A stretch of DNA of 64,000 nt, from the NCBI RefSeq assembly GCF_013033965.1, contig NZ_WQFE01000001.1, positions 310,001-374,000 on the forward strand, given 5' to 3'. Position 1 is the first letter of the stretch; the number at the start of each line of letters is the position of its first letter. Source of the stretch: Ruegeria atlantica. Lineage in GTDB: Bacteria > Pseudomonadota > Alphaproteobacteria > Rhodobacterales > Rhodobacteraceae. The notes under the pieces are model-generated. The model was not told where the DNA came from. It saw only the letters and a list, made by a program, of their open reading frames with translations, and did not search any database. Below, piece after piece: positions 53,821 to 63,500 of this stretch. Both the position numbers and the translations under genes were made by a program.

Positions 53821-55372
53821 TATTTACAACTGGCGCGGCAAACGTCGCAAAGCGGGAACAGAAGAAGACCGCGCAGACGCCATTTCGCGTATTCGCAAAG
53901 CGACGCAACCACCTGCGGCGGCCAATGACTCACAACCCAGCACCGAGATTGACGCCATCAAACAAGAAGGGCTGACAGGACGCCAACTGCGGATAGCGCG
54001 CAGGCTGGCCCAAAAGAATGGCCTAGACCCGGCCTCGGACTATGACGCGGTGCGTTTGCTGCGCCAAAAGGGCATCGACCCGTTTCACCGCGCGAATTTG
54101 TTGGGGATGCCGGGCGATACGAAGCGGGCTGACGACCAGACGAAGGACAAAGTAACAATTCACTTGCCGCAAACGGTTAACGAAGGTGGGGAATCCCTGC
54201 CGGGGCCCGAGATGACCCCTGCGCAACGGCGTATGCTTGAAATTGGCGAGATACAAAAAGACATCGCCCGCCGCCGCAAACGCAAACTGCTTGCGTTGTT
54301 TGCTCGTCTGGCGGTTTTTGTTTTCTTGCCTACCTTTATCGTCGGTTTCTACTTCTACCGTGTCGCGACGCCTATGTATGCCAGCGACTCGGCCTTCTCA
54401 ATCCTTCAGGCAGACGGCGGCGGCGCATCATTTGGCGGGCTTTTGGCGGGCACCCAATTCGCTACCGCGCAGGATTCTGTCGCCACACAGGAGTTTCTTG
54501 AGTCCAAGGATGCGCTGCTAAGGCTTGAGCGCGACATGGGTTTTGCAGAGATTTTCAAGCAAGACTGGATTGACCCTATTCAGCGGCTATCGCCGGAAGC
54601 AACGCTGGAAGAGACCTACAAGCTTTTCCGGCGCATGATCACGATCGGATACGACCCGAGCGATGGTATCATCCGGATGGAAGTCGCGGCACCTGATCCG
54701 GAGATATCAGTGGCCATTTCCGATCGCCTTCTGTCCTACGCAGAAGACACTATTAACGGGCTCACGGAACTCAAGCGCGAGGACCAGATGCGTGACGCGC
54801 GGGCCGGTTTCGAAATGGCACAGGAAGAGCGAAGGAAAGCGCAGGAAGCTCTGATAGAATTGCAGATTCAGGGTGCTTTGCTGGACCCTCAAAACGTCAT
54901 AGCCAGCCTGCGCGGACGCATCGACGCAATTGAGACACAGGTTCAGGAAAAAGAGCTCCAATTGGCCGCGCTGTTGGACAACCTTCGTCCAAACCAAGCC
55001 AAGGTGGATGGTGTCCGTGCAGACATCGCGCGACTAGAAGCTGTGTCGGACGAACTCAACGCGGAAATGCTGGACGTGTCCGCGGGCGAAAATTCGCTTG
55101 CCCGGCTTAGTGTGCGTATTCAGATGGCTCAGGCCGATCTGGTCGCAAGGGACGTGATGCTGCAGACAGCAATGCAGCAAATGGAAACCACACGGACCGA
55201 AGCGAACCGCAAAGTGCGCTACCTAACCGTTTCTGTTAGGCCGGTGCCAAGTCAGGAACCCACCTATCCGCGCAAGTTCGAAAATACGATTTTGGCTTTT
55301 CTGTTGTTTGCTGGTATCTACCTGTTGATCTCGCTTACCGCGTCGGTCCTTCGTGAACAGGTATCCTCGTAA
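53798..55372 (+). CDS. kpsE: Capsule export inner-membrane protein (KpsE/polysaccharide co-polymerase-like)
   Basis: A 524-residue protein with two membrane helices (about 165-190 and 495-515) framing a periplasmic region with long coiled coils (about 335-490), as in KpsE/Wza-partner proteins that span the periplasm. An unusual feature is the N-terminal cytoplasmic extension of about 160 polar, Arg- and Asp-rich residues, which E. coli KpsE lacks. It contains GRQLRIARRLAQKNG, reminiscent of Rhodobacteraceae capsule proteins. ATG 53798 lies inside kpsT, indicating coupling. The longer frame from 53750 adds residues read across kpsT and is less likely. Confidence 0.8.
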   Translation: MTTKPKASIYNWRGKRRKAGTEEDRADAISRIRKATQPPAAANDSQPSTEIDAIKQEGLTGRQLRIARRLAQKNGLDPASDYDAVRLLRQKGIDPFHRANLLGMPGDTKRADDQTKDKVTIHLPQTVNEGGESLPGPEMTPAQRRMLEIGEIQKDIARRRKRKLLALFARLAVFVFLPTFIVGFYFYRVATPMYASDSAFSILQADGGGASFGGLLAGTQFATAQDSVATQEFLESKDALLRLERDMGFAEIFKQDWIDPIQRLSPEATLEETYKLFRRMITIGYDPSDGIIRMEVAAPDPEISVAISDRLLSYAEDTINGLTELKREDQMRDARAGFEMAQEERRKAQEALIELQIQGALLDPQNVIASLRGRIDAIETQVQEKELQLAALLDNLRPNQAKVDGVRADIARLEAVSDELNAEMLDVSAGENSLARLSVRIQMAQADLVARDVMLQTAMQQMETTRTEANRKVRYLTVSVRPVPSQEPTYPRKFENTILAFLLFAGIYLLISLTASVLREQVSS

Positions 55373-55377
55373 GACAC

Positions 55378-56211
55378 ATGAAACATGTAAAAATCTCCGA
55401 TCTCACGGTCGGCAATGATCTGCCTCTGACGATCATTGCCGGCCCCTGTCAGCTTGAAAGCGCGGATCATGCGCAGATGATCGCGGGCAAAATGAAAGAA
55501 GCCTGTGATGCGGCTGGTGCTCAGTACGTGTTCAAAGGCTCGTTCGATAAGGCGAACCGTACCTCGGTGAATGCCGCCCCTGCGTTGGGACTCGACAAGG
55601 GGTTGGCAGTGCTGCAATCGGTAAAGGACAACATCGGTGTTCCGGTTACCACAGATGTGCACGAAAAAGAGCAATGCGCGTCCGTTGCCGAAGTATGTGA
55701 CATCCTTCAAATCCCGGCTTTCCTGTGTCGTCAGACCGCCCTTCTGAAAGCCGCAGGCGCAACAGGCGCGACGGTCAACGTCAAGAAAGGTCAGTTCCTG
55801 GCACCTTGGGATATGCAGAATGTTGCAGCCAAGATCGAAAGCACGAACAACCACAACATCATGTTGACCGAACGCGGCGTCAGCTTTGGCTACAATCGTT
55901 TGGTTGTGGACATGCAATCGCTACCGGAAATGGGCCGCACCGGGTATCCGGTGATCATGGACGCCACCCACACGGTAGCTCAGCCCGGTGGTTTGGGTGG
56001 TGCATCCGGTGGTCAGCGCGAGTTTGCGCCGGTTATGGCACGCTCAGCTGTGGCTGTTGGTGTGGCGGGTGTCTTTATGGAAACCCACCAGGACCCCGAC
56101 AATGCCCCATGTGACGGGCCCAACATGATCTACCTGGATCAAATGCCTCAATTGATCGACAGTTTGATGCGCTTTGATGCACTCGCCAAAGCCAATCCAA
56201 TACAGATTTAA
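55378..56211 (+). CDS. kdsA: 3-deoxy-8-phosphooctulonate (Kdo-8-P) synthase
   Basis: KdsA condenses phosphoenolpyruvate with arabinose-5-phosphate to Kdo-8-phosphate, the precursor of lipopolysaccharide core and of the poly-Kdo linker of group 2 capsules. The 277-residue TIM barrel has IAGPCQLES near residue 20, KGSFDKANRTS near 53, VTTDVHE near 93 and ATHTVAQPGG near 200. It starts 6 bases after the kpsE-like gene, linking Kdo supply to capsule export. Cys in GPCQLES suggests the metal-dependent class, but this is only a weak cue. Confidence 0.94.
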   Translation: MKHVKISDLTVGNDLPLTIIAGPCQLESADHAQMIAGKMKEACDAAGAQYVFKGSFDKANRTSVNAAPALGLDKGLAVLQSVKDNIGVPVTTDVHEKEQCASVAEVCDILQIPAFLCRQTALLKAAGATGATVNVKKGQFLAPWDMQNVAAKIESTNNHNIMLTERGVSFGYNRLVVDMQSLPEMGRTGYPVIMDATHTVAQPGGLGGASGGQREFAPVMARSAVAVGVAGVFMETHQDPDNAPCDGPNMIYLDQMPQLIDSLMRFDALAKANPIQI

Positions 56212-56225
56212 GTAAGAGTAATAGC

Positions 56226-57722
56226 ATGACCAAACCCATCCCCGAGGTGACTCCAAACACCTGGAGCTTTCTGCGCGATCCCATGATCAAACCGACCGGC
56301 TTTCGCGAATATGACGCGCGCTGGAAATACCCCGAAGAGATCAACCTGCCCGGCATGACTGCACTTGGCCTGGGTTTGGGAACGCAGATGCGCAAACGTG
56401 GGATCGAACCGGTGATCGCGGTGGGCAATGATTATCGTGACTATTCCTTGGCGATCAAAAACGCGCTGATCCTGGGTCTTATGCAGGCCGGAATTCAGGT
56501 CAAGGACATTGGCCCGGCGCTCAGCCCCATGGCTTACTTTGCGCAGTTTCATCTGAACGTTCCGGCAGTGGCTATGGTCACGGCCAGCCACAACCCTAAC
56601 GGTTGGACCGGAGTGAAAATGGGCTTTGACCGCCCCCTGACCCACGGCCCCGATGAGATGTCCGAGCTGCGTGACATTGTCCTGAACGGCGAAGGTGCCG
56701 CCCATGATGGCGGATCATATGAGTTCGTAGACGGCGTGAAAGAAGCCTATATCGACGATCTGGTCGGTGATTTCAAAATGTCCCGTCCTTTGAAAGTTGT
56801 CTGTGCAACCGGAAACGGAACAGCCTCGGCCTTTGCACCCGAGATCTTCGAACGCATGGGCGTCGAAATGGTGCCCAGCCACACCCGGTTGGACTACACC
56901 TTTCCCAACTATAACCCCAATCCCGAGGCTATGGAGATGCTGCATGACATGTCCGTCTCTGTATTAGCCAGCGGTGCCGATCTGGCTTTGGGCTTCGACG
57001 GCGACGGCGATCGCTGCGGTGTAGTGGATGATGAAGGCGAAGAGATTTTCGCCGACAAGGTCGGTGTGATCATGGCGCGCGATCTGGCCAAGCTTTACCC
57101 CAATTCGACCTTTGTGGCAGACGTGAAATCAACCGGCCTGTTCGCAAGCGACCCCGAGTTGCAGGCCCATGGCGTCAAGGCGGACTATTGGAAAACCGGC
57201 CACAGCCACATGAAGCGCCGGGTCAAGGAAATCAACGCGCTGGCCGGGTTCGAGAAGTCGGGTCACTATTTCTTGGCCGAGCCCGTTGGGCGCGGATACG
57301 ACTGCGGGATGCGCGTGGCGGTTGAGATCTGTAAGCTGATGGATCGCAATCCGGACCAAAGCATGTCAGATCTGCGCAAGGCGCTGCCGAAAACCTGGTC
57401 GACCCCAACCATGTCGCCTTATGCCGCCGATACCGAGAAATATGACATTCTTCAGCGGCTGGTCGACAAGCTGGTTGCCAAGGCAGATGCCGGGGACAGT
57501 TTTGCTGGTCGCGCGATCAAAGAGGTCGTCACCGTCAATGGTGCCCGGGTCATTCTGGACAATGGAAGCTGGGGTCTGGTGCGCGCGTCCTCGAACACGC
57601 CAAACCTTGTTGTGGTTTGCGAAAGCAGCGAGAGCGAGGAGGAAATGCGCGCCATCTTTGCCGATATCGATGCTGTCATACGCACCGAACCAGGCGTGGG
57701 CGACTACGACCAGACTATCTGA
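56226..57722 (+). CDS. Phosphomannomutase/phosphoglucomutase
   Basis: A 498-residue alpha-D-phosphohexomutase that interconverts hexose 1- and 6-phosphates for polysaccharide synthesis. The phosphoserine loop TASHNPNGWTG lies near residue 119, the metal site DGDGDRCG near 260, the sugar loop (EKSGHYFLAEP) near 345 and the phosphate-binding RASSNTPN near 460. It is slightly longer than AlgC (463). It follows kdsA by 14 bases, so it completes a capsule precursor/export operon. Sugar preference (mannose or glucose) is not clear. A 10-bp hairpin follows at 57733-57761. Confidence 0.88.
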   Translation: MTKPIPEVTPNTWSFLRDPMIKPTGFREYDARWKYPEEINLPGMTALGLGLGTQMRKRGIEPVIAVGNDYRDYSLAIKNALILGLMQAGIQVKDIGPALSPMAYFAQFHLNVPAVAMVTASHNPNGWTGVKMGFDRPLTHGPDEMSELRDIVLNGEGAAHDGGSYEFVDGVKEAYIDDLVGDFKMSRPLKVVCATGNGTASAFAPEIFERMGVEMVPSHTRLDYTFPNYNPNPEAMEMLHDMSVSVLASGADLALGFDGDGDRCGVVDDEGEEIFADKVGVIMARDLAKLYPNSTFVADVKSTGLFASDPELQAHGVKADYWKTGHSHMKRRVKEINALAGFEKSGHYFLAEPVGRGYDCGMRVAVEICKLMDRNPDQSMSDLRKALPKTWSTPTMSPYAADTEKYDILQRLVDKLVAKADAGDSFAGRAIKEVVTVNGARVILDNGSWGLVRASSNTPNLVVVCESSESEEEMRAIFADIDAVIRTEPGVGDYDQTI

Positions 57723-57732
57723 TCAAGTCTCT

Positions 57733-57761
57733 GTCTCGGGGCATGTCACGCGCCCCGAGAC
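57733..57761. terminator. Stem-loop between phosphohexomutase and AsmA-like genes
   Basis: GTCTCGGGGC (57733-57742) pairs perfectly with GCCCCGAGAC (57752-57761) around 9 bases. No T-run; it can serve both convergent genes. Confidence 0.6.
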
Positions 57762-57778
57762 GTGCAAAGAATCGCGCT

Positions 57779-59734
57779 TCAGTTGCCACCAAACAGCTTC
57801 AGTAGTCCTTTGTTGACCTCGTCTTCCAGCTTGTTTTTGATGGCGTCTTCGATCTGACCGCTGTCGGTGATGGTCGCATCCAATTCCTCACCAACTTTTT
57901 TCAAGACCTTCTGCTTTGCTTCATCCTCTAGCTCTTTGGCCTTTCCCTCGGCAACTGCTTCGATGACTTTGGTCAGGTCCGGTTTGATCGAAGGATTACT
58001 CCACGGCCCTACGATCCGCACAGGCACGGAAATCCCGTTGCCAGAGTTCGCCCGCAACGCAACCGGTGTGAAAAGGTAATCTATGTCGCGATCGCCGATA
58101 CCAACGCGCCCGGTGCCGTCGGCACGGAAATTGTCAAGCGACATCAACAGATCGTCATTCCGCAGCACCCCCTGATCGATGGTGAAACTGGCGGTCAGGC
58201 TGTTGAATACCGTCGTACCGGATTCGCCCCCACCGCGCCCCATCAGGCGGTCCAGGTCAAACCCCGAGATCAGGCCTTTGCCGACATTCAAATCCCCTTT
58301 GCCGCTGAGCGAACGCATGATTTGATCTTCTGTCTGCCCGACGCCCAGAAATTCGAACGACCCTGATCCAGTACCTGACAGCCGTTCTATCCCGCCCAAG
58401 GCAGACAGCGCTTGCTGAATGTCGATACCATCAGCCTTCAGGTTTCCGCCAACCGAAAGCCCGTTCCGATTGTTGGCTACCACTTGCCCGTTCAATTGCC
58501 CTGAGAACAGGGTGGCGGGGCTCATCGCCAAAACCGCGCGGGACCGGTCAAGGTTGAGCGTCAGGTCACTGGGACCAAGCGTCAACTCTGGCACCGCTAT
58601 GGAGTTGGCCTTGAGGCGAATTTTACCGTTTGCCAATGCAAGCGCCGACGCATCAATCGGGGTCGTAGACCAGCCTTCGTCAGGTGACGGCGATGGCTCC
58701 GACCCGCCGCCGTTCGAAACAGGCGCGTCATTGAAATTGGTAAGGTCAAGATCACCGGCATCCAGTCGCGCTGTGATCTGCGGCGGGTCCGAGATCACGA
58801 TATCTGCCTCACCGGTCAAACGGTTATCGTCCAGAATCGCCACCAAATTGCGCAGGGAAATCCGACCGTCACTGGTGTAAGTCATCTGCCCGGACACATC
58901 GGCAGCACGCCCCAGCCCTAAAGGCACTCCGACGCCAGCCTGACCAAAAGCCGCCAGCATTTGTTCCGTGTTTGTCGTCTTGGCGTGGAGTTTACCGTCC
59001 ATCTCACCAGCCAGATTGACGCGCCCGTCAAAGCTGAACTTCCCTCCGGGCGCGGTCAGGGACAGAACAAGCGGTGTTACGACGCCGGACGCATAGGCGG
59101 GCAAGTCCTGAATTTTGAGGTCCACATCAACCGTGCCGCCCGGAACCGCCATCTGCGCATCGAGTTCCAGCGGGGCGGAAACGTCTGGCCAACGCGCTGC
59201 CAGATCCACATTGGCGAAGTTGAACTTGGTTGTTCCGTTTTCGACATAGACCAACCGGGCGTTGGTCAGCTTCAACTGATCCAGCGTAACTTCACCCTGT
59301 TGGCTTTGCGAAGCTGATCCGGTTCCGGTGCTGGCGGGGGTCGTCGCTGCGGGTGTGTCAAGCTCCCAGTTTCCACGGCCATCCGATAGCTCGAGCCGCA
59401 GAACCGGGTTCTCGGCAATGACCCGCTTGATGCGCAAATCCCCCGAAATCAGCGCCGCAGCGTCCACGCCAACGGCCAGGCTTTCGGCACTTAGCATTGG
59501 TTCCGGACCCGCCCAGGGCGCATTTCCGAAGGTCACGGGTCCAGTCTCCATCCCCAGCACAGGCCAGAAAGACAGGTTCACGTCGCCCGTAAGTTTCAGG
59601 TCGCGCCCGGTTTGGGCGCGAACCTGCTCGGCCAGGATGGTCGCCAGCTTGTCGCCGGGCATTAGCAGCAAGGCCCCGATAATCAGGCCGAAAACCGCCA
59701 CCAACAGAAACAGGATGCGTAGTAACCACTTCAT
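57779..59734 (-). CDS. AsmA-family envelope protein
   Basis: A 651-residue protein anchored by one N-terminal helix ([21 protein letters not shown], about 4-24) with the rest in the periplasm. The AsmA N-terminal domain (about 25-200) is followed by a mostly beta region and an AsmA-2-type C-terminal domain near 440-610 ([30 protein letters not shown]). AsmA-like proteins form long hydrophobic grooves that carry phospholipids between membranes. A low-complexity Gly/Ser/Pro linker (about 335-350) splits the protein. It is divergent from rimO by about 95 bases. Confidence 0.87.
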   Translation of the reverse strand: MKWLLRILFLLVAVFGLIIGALLLMPGDKLATILAEQVRAQTGRDLKLTGDVNLSFWPVLGMETGPVTFGNAPWAGPEPMLSAESLAVGVDAAALISGDLRIKRVIAENPVLRLELSDGRGNWELDTPAATTPASTGTGSASQSQQGEVTLDQLKLTNARLVYVENGTTKFNFANVDLAARWPDVSAPLELDAQMAVPGGTVDVDLKIQDLPAYASGVVTPLVLSLTAPGGKFSFDGRVNLAGEMDGKLHAKTTNTEQMLAAFGQAGVGVPLGLGRAADVSGQMTYTSDGRISLRNLVAILDDNRLTGEADIVISDPPQITARLDAGDLDLTNFNDAPVSNGGGSEPSPSPDEGWSTTPIDASALALANGKIRLKANSIAVPELTLGPSDLTLNLDRSRAVLAMSPATLFSGQLNGQVVANNRNGLSVGGNLKADGIDIQQALSALGGIERLSGTGSGSFEFLGVGQTEDQIMRSLSGKGDLNVGKGLISGFDLDRLMGRGGGESGTTVFNSLTASFTIDQGVLRNDDLLMSLDNFRADGTGRVGIGDRDIDYLFTPVALRANSGNGISVPVRIVGPWSNPSIKPDLTKVIEAVAEGKAKELEDEAKQKVLKKVGEELDATITDSGQIEDAIKNKLEDEVNKGLLKLFGGN

Positions 59735-59828
59735 TTTCTGCTCTCCGCCTTTTTCATGCGTTAAAAAAGATCATCCAAAGCCTGCGCTGCATTTGCAAGG
59801 GGAAGCGTTCCCCACTATATGCCGCGCC

Positions 59829-61217
59829 ATGACCACGAACCCGCCAAACCTCCGCCCCGACCTAGCACCAGCCGCCCGGATGCCCGAGACGCCACGTTCA
59901 AACCAACCAACCATCGGAATGGTTTCGTTGGGCTGTCCAAAAGCGCTGGTCGACAGCGAGCGCATTTTGACCCGCCTGCGGGCCGAAGGATACGGCATCT
60001 CTCCGGACTATTCAGGCGCGGATGCCGTGATCGTGAACACATGCGGGTTCCTCGACAGCGCCAAGGCGGAATCTCTGGACGCGATTGGTGAGGCGCTGGT
60101 GGAAAACGGCAAGGTCATCGTGACCGGCTGTCTGGGTGCGGAACCGGACTACATCCGCGAACATCACCCCCGCATCATGGCCGTCACCGGCCCGCATCAA
60201 TACGAGCAGGTGCTGGACGCCGTGCATTCAGCCGTCCCACCCGCTCCTGATCCGTTTGTTGACCTGCTGCCCGCCGCCAGCGTCCAACTAACGCCGCGCC
60301 ATTACAGCTATCTCAAGATTTCCGAGGGCTGTAACCACAAGTGCAAGTTCTGCATCATCCCCGACATGCGCGGCAAACTCGCCAGCCGTCCGGCACACGC
60401 CGTCCTGCGCGAAGCTGAGAAGCTGGTCGACAACGGCGTGCGCGAGTTGCTGGTAATCTCGCAGGACACATCCGCCTATGGGCTGGATCGCAAATACGAC
60501 GTGAACCCATGGAAAGACCGCGAGGTGCGCAGCCACATCACCGATCTGGCGCGCGAACTAGGCCAGTTGGATGCCTGGGTCCGATTGCACTACGTCTACC
60601 CCTACCCGCATGTGCGCGAGCTGATCCCCCTGATGGCCGACGCCGGATGCAACATCCTGCCCTATCTGGATATTCCGTTCCAACATGCTCACCCCGACGT
60701 GTTGAAACGCATGGCTCGCCCCGCAGCGGCAGCCAAAACCCTGGATGAGATTGCCGCATGGCGCGCGACTTGCCCGGACATCACACTGCGATCCACATTC
60801 ATCGTCGGATATCCCGGCGAGACCGAGGTTGAATTCCAGACCCTTCTGGACTGGATGGACGAGGCACAGCTGGATCGCGTGGGTTGTTTTCAATATGAAA
60901 ACGTCGACGGCGCGCGATCAAACGACTTGCCCGATCACGTACCCGCAGAGGTCAAGCAAGAGCGTTGGGAGCGGTTCATGGAAAAGGCTCAGGCCATCTC
61001 TGAGGCCAAACTGGCTGCCAAGGTTGGTCAGACCATCGACGTGATCGTGGACGAAGTTGATGCCGAGGCCGCCACTTGCCGAACCAAGGCGGACGCACCC
61101 GAGATCGACGGCAACCTGTTCATTGACGAAGGGTTCGACGACCTAAAGCCTGGCGACATCGTATCGGTCGAGGTCGACGAGGCCGGAGAATACGATTTGT
61201 GGGGCACACGCACCTGA
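59829..61217 (+). CDS. rimO: Ribosomal protein S12 methylthiotransferase
   Basis: Radical-SAM enzyme, 462 residues, that methylthiolates Asp 88 of ribosomal protein S12. The N-terminal MTTase domain has [12 protein letters not shown] near 33-44, [10 protein letters not shown] near 72 and TGCLGAE near 103 (Cys of the auxiliary cluster). The radical-SAM cluster is CNHKCKFC near 168-175, and a TRAM domain lies at the C-terminus. ATG 59829 is chosen because homology starts soon after; the longer frame extends into the divergent asmA-like region. No ribosome site is visible before it. It is monocistronic. Confidence 0.93.
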   Translation: MTTNPPNLRPDLAPAARMPETPRSNQPTIGMVSLGCPKALVDSERILTRLRAEGYGISPDYSGADAVIVNTCGFLDSAKAESLDAIGEALVENGKVIVTGCLGAEPDYIREHHPRIMAVTGPHQYEQVLDAVHSAVPPAPDPFVDLLPAASVQLTPRHYSYLKISEGCNHKCKFCIIPDMRGKLASRPAHAVLREAEKLVDNGVRELLVISQDTSAYGLDRKYDVNPWKDREVRSHITDLARELGQLDAWVRLHYVYPYPHVRELIPLMADAGCNILPYLDIPFQHAHPDVLKRMARPAAAAKTLDEIAAWRATCPDITLRSTFIVGYPGETEVEFQTLLDWMDEAQLDRVGCFQYENVDGARSNDLPDHVPAEVKQERWERFMEKAQAISEAKLAAKVGQTIDVIVDEVDAEAATCRTKADAPEIDGNLFIDEGFDDLKPGDIVSVEVDEAGEYDLWGTRT

Positions 61218-61332
61218 CCCCAATGTGCCTGTTCACCCCAGATAGGCAGAGCGTGACTTAACTTTATTGGCTTTGGACGGGGATTTCCTGGACCATGAAT
61301 GAATACCTCAACTCGAAAGAAGGAGGGTTTTC

Positions 61333-61680
61333 ATGTCGTACCTACGTACAATCTCATTCAATTGCATAGCCGTGGTACTTGCGTCCCAACTGTATACTGT
61401 TCCGGTAACTGCAGGCAGTATTGCTGTTGGAACAAAGGGCATTGTTGTTGTCGGAGCAAAATCCCAGCAAGTTCATCACCGCAACAAAATCCGAATTCAC
61501 AAACACTATATCGCGCCAAAAGCCTATGCGCCTAACATCTATCACGCAAAACCAGTTCCCAAACACGCCCCATACGCCAAGCGAAATCTGAAAAAGAGAT
61601 CCTATCGCTACCTTTACGCGCCTTGGTACGGTTCAAAGAGTCAACGCAATCACCGCAGGTCATTTAGACACGGATATTGA
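61333..61680 (+). CDS. Small basic His/Tyr-rich secreted protein of unknown function
   Basis: A 115-residue protein with a Sec-type signal peptide (about 1-27, FNCIAVVLASQLYTVPVTAG) and an unusually basic mature region rich in His, Lys, Arg and Tyr, including HHRNKIRIHKHY near residue 48. A strong ribosome site (AAGAAGGAGGG) precedes ATG 61333, which supports real translation. The composition suggests binding to metal, polyanions or the cell surface, but I recognise no family. AT content is higher than in neighbours, so it may be horizontally acquired or simply fast-evolving. Confidence 0.6.
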   Translation: MSYLRTISFNCIAVVLASQLYTVPVTAGSIAVGTKGIVVVGAKSQQVHHRNKIRIHKHYIAPKAYAPNIYHAKPVPKHAPYAKRNLKKRSYRYLYAPWYGSKSQRNHRRSFRHGY

Positions 61681-61755
61681 CGACTGGAAAGGCGACGATC
61701 ACCCGAATATGCACGACAATTTAAGTTGAACATCGTGTCGGCATGGAATCGGAAA

Positions 61756-61823
61756 CAAAAAAACCGCCCTCAGGGCGGCTGCTTCAGTGAAGATGAGCGG
61801 GCGGCCCGATCAGGACCGCCCGC
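61756..61823 (-). terminator. Tandem hairpins ending the small lipoprotein gene
   Basis: Downstream of the lipoprotein stop two hairpins follow on the minus strand: GCGGGCGG/CCGCCCGC (61797-61823) and CCGCCC/GGGCGG (61764-61778) followed by a T7 run at 61757-61763. The second is a classic Rho-independent terminator. Confidence 0.8.
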
Positions 61824-61830
61824 GAAATTC

Positions 61831-62019
61831 TTATTGTGCGACCGGGTTACAGATGGTCTGTCCCGCTTCGGTCGTGGCCAGTTCGGTGCCAGCCGGGCAG
61901 CTCGGCGTGCCGAACTTGTCGTACTCAGGCGTGATGTAAACCGGTGTCGGCTCTTCCTGCTGCGAGCATGCAGCCAGAACTAGGGCAATTGCGCTAACGG
62001 CAGCAAATTTAAGTTTCAT
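61831..62019 (-). CDS. Small lipoprotein
   Basis: A 62-residue predicted lipoprotein: MKLKFAAVSAIALVLAAC has a canonical lipobox (LAAC, Cys 18). The mature part is about 45 residues, with one further Cys pair (PSCPAG and TICNPV) that could form a disulfide. Ribosome site GAGGA precedes ATG 62019; the TTG three codons upstream is too close to it. Similar tiny lipoproteins are common in Rhodobacteraceae and have no assigned role. Confidence 0.72.
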   Translation of the reverse strand: MKLKFAAVSAIALVLAACSQQEEPTPVYITPEYDKFGTPSCPAGTELATTEAGQTICNPVAQ

Positions 62020-62232
62020 GTCCGTCAATCCTCTAAAATTTTCTCATATTGCCCTATTACCTGGGGCCAGTCTCAAAATACGACCTCGTTGATATTATTG
62101 CAACAAAATCAATCACGGACTTGTGAGAGTGGCGGTTCCATGCTGCTCAGGCGAATTGCGAAACCGTCTCCTCAGCTTGTGAATATGGCCCTATACTAAG
62201 GCAACGACACCAGCCAACAGCGGAGTAGCCAG

Positions 62233-62475
62233 ATGTCTGACAGGCCAAAACCTGCCCAACCAAGCCCATATCCGGTCGAAGTGACCGAGGGAAAAACCTA
62301 TTTTTGGTGTGCTTGCGGCAAGTCAGAACGCCAACCTTTTTGCGATGGTTCGCACAAGGGAACACAGTTTGAGCCGGTGAAGTATACTGCCGACACCAGC
62401 AAGAAGGTGTTCTTTTGTGGATGCAAACAAACGTCTAAACCACCGCTATGCGACGGTTCACACTCTAAGCTGTAA
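62233..62475 (+). CDS. CDGSH iron-sulfur domain protein with two motifs
   Basis: An 80-residue soluble protein with two zinc-finger CDGSH motifs: CACGKSERQPFCDGSHKG near 26-43 and CGCKQTSKPPLCDGSHSK near 61-79. Each binds a [2Fe-2S] cluster through three Cys and one His, as in MitoNEET-type proteins, here without a membrane anchor. The pattern C-x-C-x2-S/T-x3-P-x-C-D-G-S-H holds in both. Its role is electron transfer or cluster delivery; nothing more can be said. Ribosome signal before ATG 62233 is weak (CGGAGTAG). The stop abuts the convergent DUF6455 gene. Confidence 0.92.
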   Translation: MSDRPKPAQPSPYPVEVTEGKTYFWCACGKSERQPFCDGSHKGTQFEPVKYTADTSKKVFFCGCKQTSKPPLCDGSHSKL

Positions 62476-62736
62476 TCAAGCCTTCAATTTGTTCAACGTG
62501 CCTGCATTCGCGCAGAATTCCGGTGCTGTGTTGGCTTGGGACTGTTGTTTCGACAGCCACAATTCGCATTGGTCGCTGCAATGAGAGGCGCGGCAGCGCG
62601 TCACGATTTCTGCATAACCATTGGGGGTCAACCGACCTTCGGCCATGGCTTCGGTCAAGGAAACCTTCATGCATCTGGCCACCGACCTGGTCAGCCAGAA
62701 GTGCTTTTCCACGTCTCCCAGAATATCCCGGGACAT
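62476..62736 (-). CDS. DUF6455 family small Cys-rich protein (copy 1)
   Basis: An 86-residue protein with the pattern of the alphaproteobacterial DUF6455 family: an N-terminal helical region, then clustered Cys in RCRASHCSDQCELWL and a final FCANAGTLNKL. It is a diverged paralog of the next gene (62788-63063), sharing the Cys-then-CxN-x-x-LF ending. I chose ATG 62736 because AGGCAGG precedes it; ATG 62766 adds ten residues. Clustered Cys suggest metal or iron-sulfur binding, but no function is established. It is directly convergent with the CDGSH gene. Confidence 0.72.
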   Translation of the reverse strand: MSRDILGDVEKHFWLTRSVARCMKVSLTEAMAEGRLTPNGYAEIVTRCRASHCSDQCELWLSKQQSQANTAPEFCANAGTLNKLKA

Positions 62737-62787
62737 TGGCAGACCTGCCTTTCGTTCACAAGACACGGTGGCGGGGCATGTTTGTCG

Positions 62788-63063
62788 CTAGCCGTCGCAT
62801 TTGCTATCCGATAGCAAGGTGAGCCGGTCAAACAGCGCCGCATTTCTGCAATACTCCGGTGTTTTCCGGTCTGGGGAAGAGTGGGCCAGAAACTGCTCAC
62901 AATGATCTGGATTGGAACAATCGCTGCAGCGTAGTACGGCGTTAGAAATCTGGTCGATTGAGACGTCGCCGCCTAACGCCGCATCTTCCAGATCGACCCC
63001 GACATGGGTTGCCATTTGGTCCACCAGCTCCGCATGTCGTTTCAGAGTGTCTTTGCCAAGCAT
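62788..63063 (-). CDS. DUF6455 family small Cys-rich protein (copy 2)
   Basis: A 91-residue protein with the DUF6455 signature RCSDCSNPDHCEQFL near residues 46-60 and TPEYCRNAALFDRL near the end, five Cys in all. ATG 63063 is preceded by GGGAGA; starts at 63084 and 63105 are also in frame. It is the closer match to the family consensus of the tandem pair; 51 bases separate it from copy 1. Both lie between a CDGSH protein and an IMPACT-family gene, hinting at a redox or iron-sulfur theme. Confidence 0.75.
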   Translation of the reverse strand: MLGKDTLKRHAELVDQMATHVGVDLEDAALGGDVSIDQISNAVLRCSDCSNPDHCEQFLAHSSPDRKTPEYCRNAALFDRLTLLSDSKCDG

Positions 63064-63131
63064 CGCGCTGTCTCCCTGCCGCATGGTTTTAACAGAATAG
63101 CGCACCGGTTCGGGCAGGCATTTGACTCAGG

Positions 63132-63500
63132 TCAAGGCCCGGCACCGACATGTTCCAGATAGGCGCGGGTGGCATCCTGAACCCTGCGAAAGCGGTCACC
63201 GCCAAGTTTTTTGCCCCCATACCAGCGGGTGACAATAACGACGTGGCCGTCCAACCCGGCCCTTTCAAGCATGCGCAGGATTACCATTCCCGCGCCACTT
63301 TCCCCGTCATCGGCCTTGAGCGCCCCTGTCGGCAATACCGCCGCCCACGTATTATGCGTGGCCTTGGCATAACTTTTGTCGGACTTGAGCTCTTGCAAAA
63401 CAGCATCGACGTCACCCCGGGTCGCCACAGACGCACCAGACACGGCGTATTTCGACCCCCGATCCGTCAGGATGACACCCAGCCTTGTTACCTTGGTCAT
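63132..63500 (-). CDS. YigZ/IMPACT (UPF0029) family protein
   Basis: A 122-residue protein of the YigZ/IMPACT family, N-terminal UPF0029 domain only. The conserved segments ATHNTWA, KADDGES and TRWYGGKKLGGDR are all present (near 48, 63 and 92). The full-length bacterial YigZ is about 200 residues with a C-terminal DUF1949 domain, which is absent here. Functions proposed for the family relate to translation regulation and peptide or nucleic acid binding. It overlaps the M48 gene by 4 bases (ATGA), so both are probably cotranscribed. Confidence 0.85.
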   Translation of the reverse strand: MTKVTRLGVILTDRGSKYAVSGASVATRGDVDAVLQELKSDKSYAKATHNTWAAVLPTGALKADDGESGAGMVILRMLERAGLDGHVVIVTRWYGGKKLGGDRFRRVQDATRAYLEHVGAGP

